Source of the DNA: Halomonas citrativorans
GTDB lineage: Bacteria > Pseudomonadota > Gammaproteobacteria > Pseudomonadales > Halomonadaceae
DNA: 64,000 nucleotides
Assembly (NCBI RefSeq): GCF_900163645.1
Contig: NZ_FUKM01000005.1
Span: forward strand, 40,081 to 104,080
Direction of reading: 5' to 3'
How positions within the stretch are numbered: position 1 is the stretch's first letter; each line of letters begins with the position of its first letter. The notes beneath the pieces are model-generated. The model was given only the letters and a program-made list of their open reading frames with translations, was not told the origin of the DNA and ran no database searches. The translations under genes were made by a program, and so were the position numbers. Below are positions 17,143 through 26,394 of this stretch, piece by piece.

Positions 17143-17787
17143 ATGGATTTATGTCATCGCTTACGCGAAGCTGCCCAGCCTCACTGGAACGCCTCGGTTA
17201 ATCATCGCTTTGTTGACCAGTTACTGGCCGGAGAAGTCGAGGATGCTGTGTTCGCCCGCTATCTGGTCCAGGATTTTCGCTTCTGCGATAGCTTTGTGCG
17301 CTTATTGGGTGCTGCCGTTTGCGTCGCCGACGACCCGGAAGCACGCCTGACCCACGCACGTCAGCTATCGGTACTGGCGGGAAGCGAATACCGCTATTTT
17401 ATTGATTCGTTTAATGCCTTAAACATTCCCGAATACCAGTGGAAAACCCCGGAGCTGACTGAACCGACACAGGCGTTTATCAGCTTGATGGAAAAAGCCT
17501 GCATGTCGCAGGACTACGCCTACATTTTGGTCGTGCTGGTCGTGGCAGAGTGGCTTTATCTTGAATGGGCTCAGCGCGCTTATGACCCACTTCCTACACG
17601 AGCAGAACATCGCGACTGGATCGTATTACACAACGAGCCCGACTTTGTTCGCTGGGTTGGCTTTTTATGCAATGAGCTTAATCGGGTGGGCGCCACGCGC
17701 GATTTTGCTGAGCTTAGTCAGCCATTTATAGAAGCCAGCCAAATTGAGCAACGGTTTTTTGATATGGCATTTGAGACCGTTGTTTAA
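17143..17787 (+). CDS. TenA family protein (thiaminase II-like)
   Basis: 214-residue all-helical protein of the TenA/Thi-4 family, which hydrolyses thiamin breakdown products (aminopyrimidine salvage) in the cytoplasm. Family segments seen: FARYLVQDFRFCDSFVRLLGAAV (helix with the conserved Q-D and Y), LAGSEYRYFIDSF, and AEWLYLEWAQRA. The thiaminase-II active-site Cys in the conserved C-x-x-x-Y helix is not obvious, which suggests the TenA_E type rather than TenA_C. GGAG lies seven bases upstream of the ATG. The 294-bp gap before it shows no riboswitch or other signal. Confidence 0.8.
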   Translation: MDLCHRLREAAQPHWNASVNHRFVDQLLAGEVEDAVFARYLVQDFRFCDSFVRLLGAAVCVADDPEARLTHARQLSVLAGSEYRYFIDSFNALNIPEYQWKTPELTEPTQAFISLMEKACMSQDYAYILVVLVVAEWLYLEWAQRAYDPLPTRAEHRDWIVLHNEPDFVRWVGFLCNELNRVGATRDFAELSQPFIEASQIEQRFFDMAFETVV

Positions 17788-17829
17788 GCGATAAAACGTT
17801 TAAGGATTAAATCGTCAAAAGCCTGAAAC

Positions 17830-17857
17830 AACAAAAGCCGCATTTGCGGCTTTTGTT
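17830..17857. terminator. Bidirectional terminator between tenA-like gene and quinone oxidoreductase
   Basis: Perfect 12-bp stem AACAAAAGCCGC / GCGGCTTTTGTT (allowing the ends) around ATTT, with the A/T-rich arms serving either converging transcript. Confidence 0.85.
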
Positions 17858-17869
17858 ACTCACTACCGA

Positions 17870-18847
17870 TCAGGGCAGCAGTACGGTTGAACCGGTTGTT
17901 TTACGGCTCTGAAGTGCATCCTGGGCTTTACCCGCATCGGCCAGCGGATAGCGGTTGGCAACATCAATTTTGATTTTGCCACTCTCGATCATGCTAAAGA
18001 AATCTTTGCACATCATTTCCAGACGCTCGCGCGTGTCGGCATAACCGTTCAGGCTGGGGCGGGTAACAAATAGCGACCCTTTCTGATTCAAAATTCCAAT
18101 ATTAACGCCATCAACCGGGCCGGAGGCATTACCGAAGCTGACCATTAACGCGCGGGGCTTCAGGCAGTTTAACGACATTTCCCACGTGTCCTTGCCCACA
18201 GAATCATAAACCACATCGCACATTTCGCCGTTAGTAAGCTCACGGATGCGTTCAACGACATCTTCTTCGGTGTAATTAATGGTCGCCCATGCGCCATTTG
18301 CCAGAGCCAAGTCGGATTTCTCTTTAGAGCTAACTGTACCAATCAACTTCACACCTAACGCCTTGGCCCACTGGCAGGCAATCGAGCCTACACCACCCGC
18401 CGCGGCATGGAACAAGATGGTCTCGCCGCCTTTGAGTTCATACGTTTGACGTAACAGATACTGCACGGTTAAGCCTTTAAGCATGCTCGCCGCGGCGGTT
18501 TCAAAATCGATAAAGTCAGGCAGTTTGACGACTTTTTCAGCCGGCAGCGTATGATGCGCCGCATAAGCGCCTAACGGGCCTTGCGCATAGGCAACGCGGT
18601 CCCCAACACTTAGATGAGTAACCCCTTCGCCAACCGCATCGACAATCCCCGCGCCTTCGGTACCCAAGCCCGCAGGTAGCGACGGTGCTGGGTAAAGGCC
18701 GGTACGAAAATAAATATCAATAAAGTTGAGGCCAACGGCTTTATTGGCAACCCGCACTTCACCCGACTTCGGCGCTGCCGGAGTAACCGTCGCTAATTCA
18801 AGCACCTCGGAACCGCCGGTACGGGCAAACTCGATACGCTGAGACAT
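17870..18847 (-). CDS. qor: NADPH:quinone oxidoreductase, MDR family
   Basis: 325-residue zinc-less medium-chain dehydrogenase/reductase, quinone oxidoreductase type, reducing quinones or enones with NADPH. The ATG at 18847 has AAGGAG eight bases upstream; the longer frame has no ribosome site. Features: NFIDIYFRTGLYP near residue 48, GTEGAGIVDAVG, DRVAYAQGPLGAYA, and the Rossmann motif HAAAGGVGSIACQWAKALG near 150. The Qor signature residues YDSVG and LMVSFGNASG follow. It runs opposite to the GDPD gene. Confidence 0.88.
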   Translation of the reverse strand: MSQRIEFARTGGSEVLELATVTPAAPKSGEVRVANKAVGLNFIDIYFRTGLYPAPSLPAGLGTEGAGIVDAVGEGVTHLSVGDRVAYAQGPLGAYAAHHTLPAEKVVKLPDFIDFETAAASMLKGLTVQYLLRQTYELKGGETILFHAAAGGVGSIACQWAKALGVKLIGTVSSKEKSDLALANGAWATINYTEEDVVERIRELTNGEMCDVVYDSVGKDTWEMSLNCLKPRALMVSFGNASGPVDGVNIGILNQKGSLFVTRPSLNGYADTRERLEMMCKDFFSMIESGKIKIDVANRYPLADAGKAQDALQSRKTTGSTVLLP

Positions 18848-19042
18848 ATAAACTCCTTGTACTCTATTTTGATAAACAGACATTTTGTAAACGAGCTAGC
18901 GGCTATCCAAACGCTTTAGGCATCAGAAATCAAGCCGTTAGTCCTAAGCGAGCGGCATTCGCTGCGATTGACCTGACACGCTGATGTCACTTGCGCATGC
19001 TAGACTGATTTTACTTAATCTGTGACGCCTTATGGATGTGCG

Positions 19043-19807
19043 ATGACCCACCCTGCTATTACCCTCCCTACCCTAATTGCTCACCGCGGCTATTCCGCCG
19101 CCGCCCCTGAAAACACGCTAGCCGCCGTACGAGCCGCGCATGAGGCAGGTGCCCGCTGGGTTGAGCTGGATGTTCAATTACTGGGCGACGGTACCCCCGT
19201 GATTTGGCATGACGCGGAAGTGGACCGTTGCTCTGATGGGCGGGGGAACCTCAATACGCTCACTTGGCCACAGGCCAAAGTTCTGGATGTAGGCAGTTGG
19301 TTTGGCGATGCCTTTGCGGATGAAAAAATGGCAAGCCTGGAGGCTATGCTGGCGCTGCTCAATGAGCTGGAGATGGGCGTCAATATGGAAATAAAAGTCA
19401 ATAAAGGCCGCGACCCAATCGAACTGGTTAATCGCGTACTACCAGAAATGCTCGATGCTCTATCGCCAGAACGCCTGATTGTATCTTCGTTTGATGTAGA
19501 TGCACTTAAACACTGCCGCACATTGGCACCAAAAGAAGAACTCGCGCTGGGAGTCTTGTTTGGCAACACGCCCAGGGAGTGGCGCGCCCTCTGCGAGGCG
19601 GTTGATGCGTTCAGCATTCACCCCCACTGGCCACGTTTAAAGCGCGACCAGGCCGATGCCATGCACCAGGCGGGCTATCAACTTTTGTGTTACACCGCGA
19701 ATGACCCAAGCGCTTTTAATAACCGCTGGGAATGGGGTATTGCTAGCGTGATTACCGACGAACCTGCTATTTTTAAACGTTTTTTGGATAACCAGCGTTC
19801 AAAATAG
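19043..19807 (+). CDS. ugpQ: Glycerophosphodiester phosphodiesterase
   Basis: GDPD-family enzyme (cytoplasmic UgpQ type, no signal peptide) that splits glycerophosphodiesters to glycerol-3-phosphate and an alcohol. Catalytic features: [14 protein letters not shown] near the N-terminus (His, Arg and Glu), [22 protein letters not shown] written as the ELDV...HD block (metal ligands E, D and catalytic His) and MEIKVNKG near 115. The ATG at 19043 gives 254 residues; a GTG 21 bases earlier is possible. Its product feeds glpD. Confidence 0.88.
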   Translation: MTHPAITLPTLIAHRGYSAAAPENTLAAVRAAHEAGARWVELDVQLLGDGTPVIWHDAEVDRCSDGRGNLNTLTWPQAKVLDVGSWFGDAFADEKMASLEAMLALLNELEMGVNMEIKVNKGRDPIELVNRVLPEMLDALSPERLIVSSFDVDALKHCRTLAPKEELALGVLFGNTPREWRALCEAVDAFSIHPHWPRLKRDQADAMHQAGYQLLCYTANDPSAFNNRWEWGIASVITDEPAIFKRFLDNQRSK

Positions 19808-19825
19808 AGTCATCAGGGGGATGTC

Positions 19826-19849
19826 ATGAAATACAAGGGGGGTTCATGA
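19826..19849 (+). other. Seven-codon leader frame overlapping the nfo start
   Basis: ATGAAATACAAGGGGGGTTCATGA encodes MKYKGGS and its TGA stop overlaps the nfo ATG (ATGA). The same 12 bases TCATGAAATACA occur at the leader start and the gene start, 20 bp apart, so this looks like a small tandem duplication of the nfo start with a frameshift. It may affect nfo translation by reinitiation. Confidence 0.4.
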
Positions 19850-20706
19850 AATACATAGGTGCACACGTTAGCGCAGCGGGCGGAGCCGACCAGGCCGTGC
19901 AACGTGCGGTGGAAATAGGCGCTAATGCCTTTGCGCTATTCACTAAAAACCAGCGCCAGTGGAAAGGCAAGCCGTTAACCGATAAGGCAATTGAGGCCTT
20001 TAAAGCCGCCTGTCGCCAGCATGGCTTTGGCCCAGAGCAAATTCTTCCCCACGATAGCTACCTGATTAACCTGGGGCACCCGGAAGCCGAGGGGCTTGAG
20101 AAATCCCGTGCGGCTTTTTTGGATGAAATGCAGCGCTGCGAACAACTAGGCCTGACGCTACTTAACTTTCACCCCGGCAGCCATCTAAACAAAATCAGCG
20201 AGGCGGATTGCTTAAAACGTATTGCGGAATCGGTTAACGAAGCGCTGGTACATACCCAAGGCGTGGCGGCCGTTATCGAGAATACTGCCGGGCAAGGCAC
20301 TAACCTTGGCTGGCACTTCGAGCACTTGGCGGAAATCATTCGCCATGTTGATGACAAGTCACGCGTTGGCGTATGTATCGACACCTGCCATGCGTTTGCG
20401 GCGGGGTATGATTTACGAACCGCCGAAGCGACACAGGCAACCTTAAATGAGCTTGGCAGCATCGTAGGCTTTGAGTATTTGCGCGGCATGCATTTAAACG
20501 ATGCAAAAAGTGCGTTTGCCAGCCGGGTTGACCGCCACCACAGTTTGGGAAAAGGCAATATTGGCCTGCCTGCCTTTACCACCATCATGCAGGATGCCCG
20601 CATTGATGGAATCCCGATGATTTTAGAAACCGTAGAGCCTGACATCTGGCCTGAAGAGATCAGCTGGCTGCGCACTCAAGCAGAAGAAGCCGCCCCCGGC
20701 AAATAG
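19846..20706 (+). CDS. nfo: Endonuclease IV (deoxyribonuclease IV)
   Basis: AP endonuclease of base-excision repair, a three-zinc TIM-barrel enzyme. 286 residues, equal to the family norm. Zinc-ligand motifs: [11 protein letters not shown] at the start (His), [10 protein letters not shown] near 105 (His), VIENTAGQG near 145 (Glu), [15 protein letters not shown] near 180 (Asp, His), HLNDAK near 215 (His) and ILETVEPD near 262 (Glu). Preceded by the GDPD gene at 38 bp and a seven-codon leader overlapping its start. Its 3' end overlaps the convergent XRE-cupin gene by 31 bp. Confidence 0.95.
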   Translation: MKYIGAHVSAAGGADQAVQRAVEIGANAFALFTKNQRQWKGKPLTDKAIEAFKAACRQHGFGPEQILPHDSYLINLGHPEAEGLEKSRAAFLDEMQRCEQLGLTLLNFHPGSHLNKISEADCLKRIAESVNEALVHTQGVAAVIENTAGQGTNLGWHFEHLAEIIRHVDDKSRVGVCIDTCHAFAAGYDLRTAEATQATLNELGSIVGFEYLRGMHLNDAKSAFASRVDRHHSLGKGNIGLPAFTTIMQDARIDGIPMILETVEPDIWPEEISWLRTQAEEAAPGK

Positions 20707-21263
20707 TGAATCACATCATGAAAGCGTAAGCGCGTGGCCGTGGCATTACGCATTGCGTGGGGGCGGTCAGCAAAAAAGCGCAGCCCCTCGCCTACCTTTA
20801 GCGTTTGCCAACGGTCATCAAGGCGCAGCTCCATCTCTCCTTCCACAACCACAATATGTTCTACCACGCCCTCAGCATGCGGCGCTGACTCGCTGATCGC
20901 GCCGGGCGCCAGCTCAATCATGAACATTTCAAAGCCCAACAATGGATCATAAGGGAAAATCAGCCGTGCCTGCATGCCTGCACTGTCATCTCCCCATACC
21001 GACTCACCGCTATCCCGGCGTAGCTCGCCCTGAACCGGTTTTTGGCTGTCGAATAGGGTAGAAAATGACACTCGAAAGCCACTGGCGATTTTCCACAACG
21101 TTGATACGGTCGGGCTCGACTCACCGCGCTCAATTTGCCCTAACATGGCTTTGCTTACGCCTGTTTCACCCGCCGTGCGGTCCAGGCTCCAGCCATGTTT
21201 ATTACGTAACTGCTTAACCGTGCTGGCTATATGTTCAGCAATGGTGTGAACTTCATTCGCCAT
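20676..21263 (-). CDS. XRE-family regulator with C-terminal cupin (SutR/YdcN type)
   Basis: 195-residue regulator: helix-turn-helix at about residues 14-68 ([28 protein letters not shown], given as the HTH_3 block) and a single-domain cupin at about 105-190 ([18 protein letters not shown] and PHAMRN). The ATG at 21263 has AGGGGAG upstream. Divergent from the BenE-family transporter with two identical-looking palindromes in the gap. E. coli has the same pairing (ydcN/sutR beside ydcO), so control of the transporter is likely. The cupin ligand is unknown. Confidence 0.85.
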   Translation of the reverse strand: MANEVHTIAEHIASTVKQLRNKHGWSLDRTAGETGVSKAMLGQIERGESSPTVSTLWKIASGFRVSFSTLFDSQKPVQGELRRDSGESVWGDDSAGMQARLIFPYDPLLGFEMFMIELAPGAISESAPHAEGVVEHIVVVEGEMELRLDDRWQTLKVGEGLRFFADRPHAMRNATATRLRFHDVIHYLPGAASSA

Positions 21264-21499
21264 AGGGCTCCCCTTTAACACCATAAAAGAAGTTTACTGA
21301 CTCACTCGTCAAAGCGACACACGCATTTAATCGGCACCGCGATGAGTGTCTGTCCGTGCTGATAATTACTTTCACTTCGCCAGCCCTTTGGGTCGGTATG
21401 TTCTGCTGTTTTTTAGCCACGTATCGCCGCTCAAACTCATGAGCAAGGGTTCCTTAAACTGCGCATATCTCTTTAGGGTAAGGCCTTCTTAATGGCGTT

Positions 21500-21550
21500 G
21501 TGCGCTATAGCGCACGGTGGTAGCCTACACAACTGTGCGCTATAACGCAC
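21500..21550. promoter_or_regulatory. Two palindromic operators upstream of the BenE-family gene
   Basis: A perfect 16-bp palindrome GTGCGCTATAGCGCAC (21500-21515) and a near-copy GTGCGCTATAACGCAC (21535-21550, one mismatch from perfect symmetry) lie 35 bp apart centre to centre, 32 bp before the transporter start and about 240 bp before the divergent regulator. Likely binding sites of the XRE-cupin protein. Confidence 0.65.
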
Positions 21551-21581
21551 ATTTAATAATAAGCGTTAGCGAGGAGATACC

Positions 21582-22793
21582 ATGGAGGCGCCATCCAGCG
21601 AAGGGCATGCCACCTCGCCACGGCCACACTACTCGGCCTGGCGGGACGTTAGCCTATCAACGGTGACGGCTGGGTTTGTTGCCGTCGTCATTGGCTATAC
21701 CAGTTCAGCAGCGATTATTTTTCAAGCCGCAGAGGCTAGCGGCGCATCCGCAGCGCAAATCAGCTCTTGGCTTTGGGCATTGGGCATGGGTATGGGCGTT
21801 ACCTCCTTCGGGCTTTCGCTGCGTTACCGCATGCCCCTGCTAACCGCTTGGTCGACGCCAGGCGCCGCCTTTCTGGCCACTAGTTTGCCGGGTATTCCGC
21901 TTGATGAAGCCATTGGCGCTTTTCTATTCTCAGCGCTGCTTATTACACTATGCGGCGTAACGGGGCTGTTTGATCGTTTAATGCGCTATATACCAAGCGC
22001 GATAGCGGCCGCCATGTTGGCCGGCATTCTGCTGCGCTTTGGGTTGGGGCTGTTTAACGTGATCGAGACACAGTGGCTAATCCCACTCGTTATGCTGGCC
22101 GCCTGGATAGCAGGTCGCCGCTTATGGCCCACCCTTGCGGTACCCGGCGTGCTCGTCACCGGGCTTGGGCTTGCATTTGTGCAGGGGCAAATCAATTTAA
22201 ACGATATTCCACTCACCCCGGCCATGCCCGTTTTTACTGCGCCTGCATTTTCCTTAACGACCCTGATTGGCGTGGGTATTCCACTTTTTATTATTACCAT
22301 GGCGACCCAAAATCTACCGGGCGTGGCGGTATTACGCGCTGCAGGCTATCAGCCAAACAGCTCACCGCTTATCAGCTGGACAGGCGGCGCAAGCCTGCTG
22401 CTTGCGCCATTTGGTGGCTTTGCGCTCAATATGGCGGCGATCAGTGCCGCTGTCTGCATAGGCCCTGATGCCCACGCAGACCCACGGCGCCGCTACACGG
22501 CAGGCATGGCCGCCGGCATTTTTTATACCATTATGGGGATTTTTGGCGCTACGGTAACCGGCGTGTTTAACGCCCTACCCAACGTACTGGTGATTGCCCT
22601 GGCGGGTATCGCCCTGCTTGGCACACTGGCAGGCGGGCTAGCCAGTGCCTTTGCCGATAGCCGACATCGTGATGCCGCCATCGTCACTTTCTTGTTGACC
22701 GGTTCAGGCATTACGCTACTGGGTATTGCTGGGCCATTTTGGGGGTTAATCGCGGGTTTAATCACCTTAAAGCTGACGACGCCCAATCAATAA
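21582..22793 (+). CDS. BenE/YdcO-family transporter
   Basis: 403-residue inner-membrane protein of the benzoate:H+ symporter family (BenE, E. coli YdcO). About twelve hydrophobic segments; family blocks include FVAVVIGYTSSAAIIFQAA near 30-50, LTAWSTPGAAFLA near 85, and APFGGFALNMAAISAAVCIG near 270-290. The pairing with an XRE-cupin regulator matches E. coli YdcO, whose substrate is not established, so benzoate should not be assumed: no benzoate catabolic genes are nearby. GAGGAG precedes the start. Followed by a terminator at 22814. Confidence 0.85.
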   Translation: MEAPSSEGHATSPRPHYSAWRDVSLSTVTAGFVAVVIGYTSSAAIIFQAAEASGASAAQISSWLWALGMGMGVTSFGLSLRYRMPLLTAWSTPGAAFLATSLPGIPLDEAIGAFLFSALLITLCGVTGLFDRLMRYIPSAIAAAMLAGILLRFGLGLFNVIETQWLIPLVMLAAWIAGRRLWPTLAVPGVLVTGLGLAFVQGQINLNDIPLTPAMPVFTAPAFSLTTLIGVGIPLFIITMATQNLPGVAVLRAAGYQPNSSPLISWTGGASLLLAPFGGFALNMAAISAAVCIGPDAHADPRRRYTAGMAAGIFYTIMGIFGATVTGVFNALPNVLVIALAGIALLGTLAGGLASAFADSRHRDAAIVTFLLTGSGITLLGIAGPFWGLIAGLITLKLTTPNQ

Positions 22794-22813
22794 CTAATAA
22801 CCAACAACCAATA

Positions 22814-22867
22814 AAAAACGAGATCCCCAAGCAGGCTTACAGAGCAGCCCATGGGATCTCGTTTTTT
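22814..22867. terminator. Terminator between BenE-family gene and lipoprotein gene
   Basis: 14-bp stem AAAAACGAGATCCC / GGGATCTCGTTTTT with a 25-nt loop, followed by T. Placed between convergent genes, usable in both directions. Confidence 0.8.
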
Positions 22868-22900
22868 CAATGAAGGTCTGTTGATGCAGGCCTTTAAACG

Positions 22901-23335
22901 TTACATCGTCGCCAGACGCTCTTCATCCATCACACCCGACATCCGCACCATTGCCAGCGCTTCTTCAAGGTTGCTCATTTCTTCAATCATCACCAGCTCG
23001 CTTTCCAGGCTAACCGGCTGGCCCGCCTTGTCGGACAACAACTTTTCCAGTGATGCCAGATTTAAGTCACGATCAAGGTGTAGAACATCGACAGAAGCGC
23101 TGTTATTGCTGGGCAGATAGATTGTGCCATTTGAAAAGTCGACCGCGTAGGCAATAACACCGGGAACAATGAAAAACAGAAGACCCACACCGTTGGCAAT
23201 GGCCACTACCGGGTCAATTTGGCCGCTTAATTGGCCTTTCCGCTCTGGATGAAACAGGGTACCGCAACCAGTCAATGCAATAATGGAGGCGCCCACAACG
23301 GCTCCCGATAACCAACGGCGTACAGTTTGCTTCAT
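22901..23335 (-). CDS. Lipoprotein, YceK/YidQ-like
   Basis: 144-residue predicted outer-membrane or periplasmic lipoprotein. N-terminal signal with lipobox LTGC around residue 23, followed by GTLFHPERKGQLSGQIDPVVA and VGLLFFIVPGVIAYAVDFSNGTIYLP, a pattern shared with YceK/YidQ-type lipoproteins. An acidic helical C-terminal tail (residues 90-140) is an addition to that core. The ATG at 23335 directly follows a TTG. Function unknown. Confidence 0.7.
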   Translation of the reverse strand: MKQTVRRWLSGAVVGASIIALTGCGTLFHPERKGQLSGQIDPVVAIANGVGLLFFIVPGVIAYAVDFSNGTIYLPSNNSASVDVLHLDRDLNLASLEKLLSDKAGQPVSLESELVMIEEMSNLEEALAMVRMSGVMDEERLATM

Positions 23336-23572
23336 CAAGATTCTCTCAAAAATTCAAAAAAGCGCGCAGGCAAAAAGATACCTTTAAAAGATAGCTTTAC
23401 AGGAAAACTGCCCGCGAGCACATGTGAAAACGCGTTCATATTAACACAAACAGCCACCTGGATAACGGGCATGCTGGCGGCACTATTTTGCCGCGCTAAC
23501 CGCTAAGCCGTACAATAGCCTCATTCAACGCTAAACCAGCGGCTTTTATACTATTAAGGAATGTTATCTCCC

Positions 23573-25309
23573 ATGCGCGCCAGCCAATTATTAATCGCTA
23601 CGTTAAAAGAAACCCCGGCCGACGCCGAAGTCATTAGCCATCAGTTAATGTTGCGTGCCGGGATGATTCGCCGCCTGACCTCTGGCCTGTACACCTGGCT
23701 TCCGCTGGGTCTGCGTACACTGCGTAAAGTAGAAGCGATTGTTCGCGAAGAAATGAACCGTGCCGGTGGTCAGGAAGTACTGATGCCCGCCGTTCAGCCG
23801 GCAGAACTATGGCAGGAGTCTGGTCGCTGGGAGCAGTACGGCCCTGAGTTACTACGCGTAAAAGACCGCCATGATCGTGACTACTGCGTAGGCCCGACCC
23901 ATGAAGAAGTCATTACGGACCTGGTGCGCAAAGAGATAGCAAGCTATAAGCAGCTGCCGGTTAACTTCTACCAGATCCAAACCAAATTCCGTGATGAGAT
24001 CCGCCCACGCTTTGGAGTGATGCGTTCGCGCGAGTTCATCATGAAAGATGCCTACTCTTTCCATTTGGATGAAGCGTCGCTGAAAGAGACATACCAGGCC
24101 ATGTACGACGCCTACACGCGAATCTTTACCCGTTTGGGGCTGGACTTCCGCCCGGTGATTGCGGATAACGGCTCTATCGGTGGCACCGGCTCTCACGAAT
24201 TCCATGTACTGGCAAGCTCCGGCGAAGACGATATCGTGTTCTCGAATGCCTCTGACTACGCCGCCAACATGGAAAAAGCCGAAGCCTTACCGGCACCGTT
24301 AGGTAGCGATATACAGCGCGCAGCACCCAGTGAAGAAATGCGCATTGTAGAGACGCCAAACGCCAAAACCATCGCAGCACTGGTTGAGCAGTTTAAGCTC
24401 CCTATCGAAAAAACCGTAAAAACATTGATGGTTCATGCTGCTGAAGGCGGTTTGATTACGCTGTTGGTGCGCGGCGACCACGAGCTTAATGAAGTCAAGG
24501 CAGAAAACCTTCCTCAGGTAGCGACGCCGCTCACCATGGCAAACGAAGAAGAAATTCGTGCTGCTGTAGGCGCGGGGCCTGGCTCACTAGGCCCTATCGG
24601 CCTTAAAATGCCGGTCATCATTGACCGCAGCGTTGCCTTGATGAGTGACTTTGGCGCGGGCGCGAATATTGATGGCAAGCACTACTTTGGCATTAACTGG
24701 GAGCGGGATGTTGCCCTGCCCCAGGTCGCCGATTTACGCAAAGTGGTTGAAGGCGACCCGTCACCGGATGGTGAAGGCACGCTGTCGATCAAGCGCGGCA
24801 TTGAAGTCGGCCACGTGTTCCAGCTAGGTCAAAAATACTCTGAAGCCATGAACGCGAGCGTGCTGGGCGACAACGGCAAAACCAGCCATCCGTGGATGGG
24901 CTGCTACGGCATTGGCATTACTCGTGTGGTGGCAGCAGCGATTGAACAAAACCACGACGAGTCCGGTATTATTTGGCCTAACGCAATTGCTCCTTTCCAG
25001 GTCGCGCTGGTGCCCATGAATGCGCATAAATCCCAGCGCGTTCGCGAAGAGTCAGAGCATCTTTACCAAGCGTTAACAGCCGCAGGCCTGGACGTACTGC
25101 TTGATGACCGCGATACACGCCCAGGCGTTAAGTTTGCTGATTTGGAACTGATGGGCGTTCCGCACCGCTTGGTGATTGGTGACCGTAGCCTGGATAACGG
25201 CGAGCTTGAATACAAGGGCCGTCGTGACAGTGAAGCGACCATGATTCCAGCAGATGACATTGTCGATTTCCTGCTCGAAAAAGCCAGCGCGCACCCCACA
25301 GCTCAGTAA
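23573..25309 (+). CDS. proS: Prolyl-tRNA synthetase
   Basis: Class II synthetase charging tRNA-Pro, prokaryotic type with the INS editing domain between motifs 2 and 3. Starting at ATG 23573 gives [19 protein letters not shown], the E. coli start region; a 12-base longer frame has the AAGGA ribosome site directly touching its ATG. Motif 1 ([17 protein letters not shown]), motif 2 ([17 protein letters not shown]), the editing domain (about 220-400) and motif 3 ([13 protein letters not shown]) are seen, then the anticodon-binding domain (VALVPMN and [14 protein letters not shown]). 578 residues. Confidence 0.97.
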   Translation: MRASQLLIATLKETPADAEVISHQLMLRAGMIRRLTSGLYTWLPLGLRTLRKVEAIVREEMNRAGGQEVLMPAVQPAELWQESGRWEQYGPELLRVKDRHDRDYCVGPTHEEVITDLVRKEIASYKQLPVNFYQIQTKFRDEIRPRFGVMRSREFIMKDAYSFHLDEASLKETYQAMYDAYTRIFTRLGLDFRPVIADNGSIGGTGSHEFHVLASSGEDDIVFSNASDYAANMEKAEALPAPLGSDIQRAAPSEEMRIVETPNAKTIAALVEQFKLPIEKTVKTLMVHAAEGGLITLLVRGDHELNEVKAENLPQVATPLTMANEEEIRAAVGAGPGSLGPIGLKMPVIIDRSVALMSDFGAGANIDGKHYFGINWERDVALPQVADLRKVVEGDPSPDGEGTLSIKRGIEVGHVFQLGQKYSEAMNASVLGDNGKTSHPWMGCYGIGITRVVAAAIEQNHDESGIIWPNAIAPFQVALVPMNAHKSQRVREESEHLYQALTAAGLDVLLDDRDTRPGVKFADLELMGVPHRLVIGDRSLDNGELEYKGRRDSEATMIPADDIVDFLLEKASAHPTAQ

Positions 25310-25326
25310 AGCAGCATCTCGTCCCG

Positions 25327-25348
25327 CCGCCGTGTCTTAACACGGCGG
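25327..25348 (+). terminator. Hairpin after proS
   Basis: Perfect 9-bp stem CCGCCGTGT / ACACGGCGG around CTTA, 18 bp after the proS stop. No T-run follows, so it may be a stabilising or Rho-assisted 3' end. Confidence 0.5.
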
Positions 25349-25418
25349 TGATCCTCGCGACTTAACAACCGCTCAGGCTTAACAACGCTTGTACGTACTC
25401 ACCGTTATGTCGCAGACA

Positions 25419-25658
25419 AAAAAAACCGGCCCAGTGGGCCGGTAAAAAGGAAGTTTACTTCTTAAAGTAAACCCCCTCCCCTGACGCAAGGCTTAGCAGG
25501 CATTTGCTTTCGTGGCACGTTGCATCAACAACGGGCGTCGCCACGCGCCTACTAACCAAGAAAATGAGTGCCAACACTCGCATTTTGGTCACTGACACAC
25601 CGCTTGGGACTCCCCAGTCTAAAGCGGCTTATGTGCGCTAACTGGTCATCATCTTATC
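25419..25658 (-). ncRNA. Candidate structured small RNA (about 240 nt), novel
   Basis: The 470-bp gap between proS and the SlyD-like gene holds no open frame of note but does hold a complete minus-strand transcription unit. There is a sigma-70-like promoter at 25666-25692 and a very strong terminator (CCGGCCCACTGGGCCGG then eight T on the minus strand; 25418-25442). Between them are several stems: GAGTG/CACTC with flanking AAAAT/ATTTT, CGTGGC/GCCACG enclosing GTTG/CAAC, and GTTTACTT/AAGTAAAC just before the terminator. It does not match 6S, tmRNA, RNase P or 4.5S RNA motifs as I know them. It could instead be the 3' UTR of the SlyD-like gene. Ends are approximate. Confidence 0.55.
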
Positions 25659-25665
25659 GAGCCGC

Positions 25666-25692
25666 AGTATATCAGTCACTGATCTGGGTCAA
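25666..25692 (-). promoter_or_regulatory. Promoter of the candidate small RNA with operator-like palindrome
   Basis: On the minus strand TTGACC, 15 bp, TATACT. The spacer holds the palindrome ATCAGT-C-ACTGAT (25671-25683), which places a likely regulator site exactly between the -35 and -10 elements. The 15-bp spacing is short of the usual 17. Confidence 0.5.
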
Positions 25693-25779
25693 ATTTTAAG
25701 AAGGTGCCACGAACCTTTTTGAATCATTTTAATACAGCCTTTAAACATCCACGATGAGACGGGCTTAACGCAGCTCAAC

Positions 25780-26298
25780 TTAAAGCACTTTACGATCCTC
25801 TACCTTGGCATGCTCGGTTCCCGGCGGAAGCGGATGCCCTTTTGCCAGTTCAGCCCGCGTTGCTTCACGCTGCTCCAGAATTTTTACCTGGTAGCTCAGC
25901 GTACGCCCTGCCAGCGGATGATTGGTATCTACGGTAACTCGGTCTCCTGCCACGCTCACTACCGTTACAATTTGCGGCCCGGCCTCGCCTTCGGTTTGAA
26001 AGCGGCTGCCCGGCGTTAAGTCGGCGTTACCAAACGAGCCACGGCCGACTTCTTGTACCAGGCCTTCATTGCGCAGGCCATAGGCCTCTTCAGGTAAAAG
26101 CATCACCGTTACTTCATCACCGGCCTTTAGGCCAGCTAATGCCCGCTCAAGCCCAAGCACGATATTGTCGTGGCCATGCAGATACTCAAGGGGCTTATTG
26201 CGGGCCCGTGAATCATCCAATACCTGCTCACTTTTATCGCTTAAAACATCGCTAAGCACATAGTGCAACGTAACGACCTGATGTGCCGTGATCGACAT
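25780..26298 (-). CDS. FKBP-type peptidyl-prolyl isomerase, SlyD/SlpA-like
   Basis: 172-residue cytoplasmic PPIase. Split FKBP domain (VVTLHYVLSD at 8-17, PLEYLHGHDNIVLGLERALAGLKAGDEV at 36-63, then TVDTNHPLAGRTLSYQVKILE at 122-142, quoted as family blocks) with an inserted chaperone IF domain (about 70-120), as in SlyD. The C-terminal tail lacks the histidine-rich metal-binding stretch of E. coli SlyD. ATG preceded by AGGAG. Its downstream gap holds the small RNA candidate. Confidence 0.85.
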   Translation of the reverse strand: MSITAHQVVTLHYVLSDVLSDKSEQVLDDSRARNKPLEYLHGHDNIVLGLERALAGLKAGDEVTVMLLPEEAYGLRNEGLVQEVGRGSFGNADLTPGSRFQTEGEAGPQIVTVVSVAGDRVTVDTNHPLAGRTLSYQVKILEQREATRAELAKGHPLPPGTEHAKVEDRKVL

Positions 26299-26394
26299 GG
26301 AAAACTCCTCTCCGGTAAGCTATCGACATTGTCATAAACATTGATGCAGTTTATCACTTGGCTTAAGCCAACGTCTTTTCTGGAGTTGAACGAT

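Noticed and set aside
25419..25658. The GAGTG/CACTC hairpin as a CIRCE heat-shock operator, or the region as 6S RNA
   Set aside because: The arms and spacing do not match CIRCE (TTAGCACTC-N9-GAGTGCTAA), and the 6S core motifs are not present.
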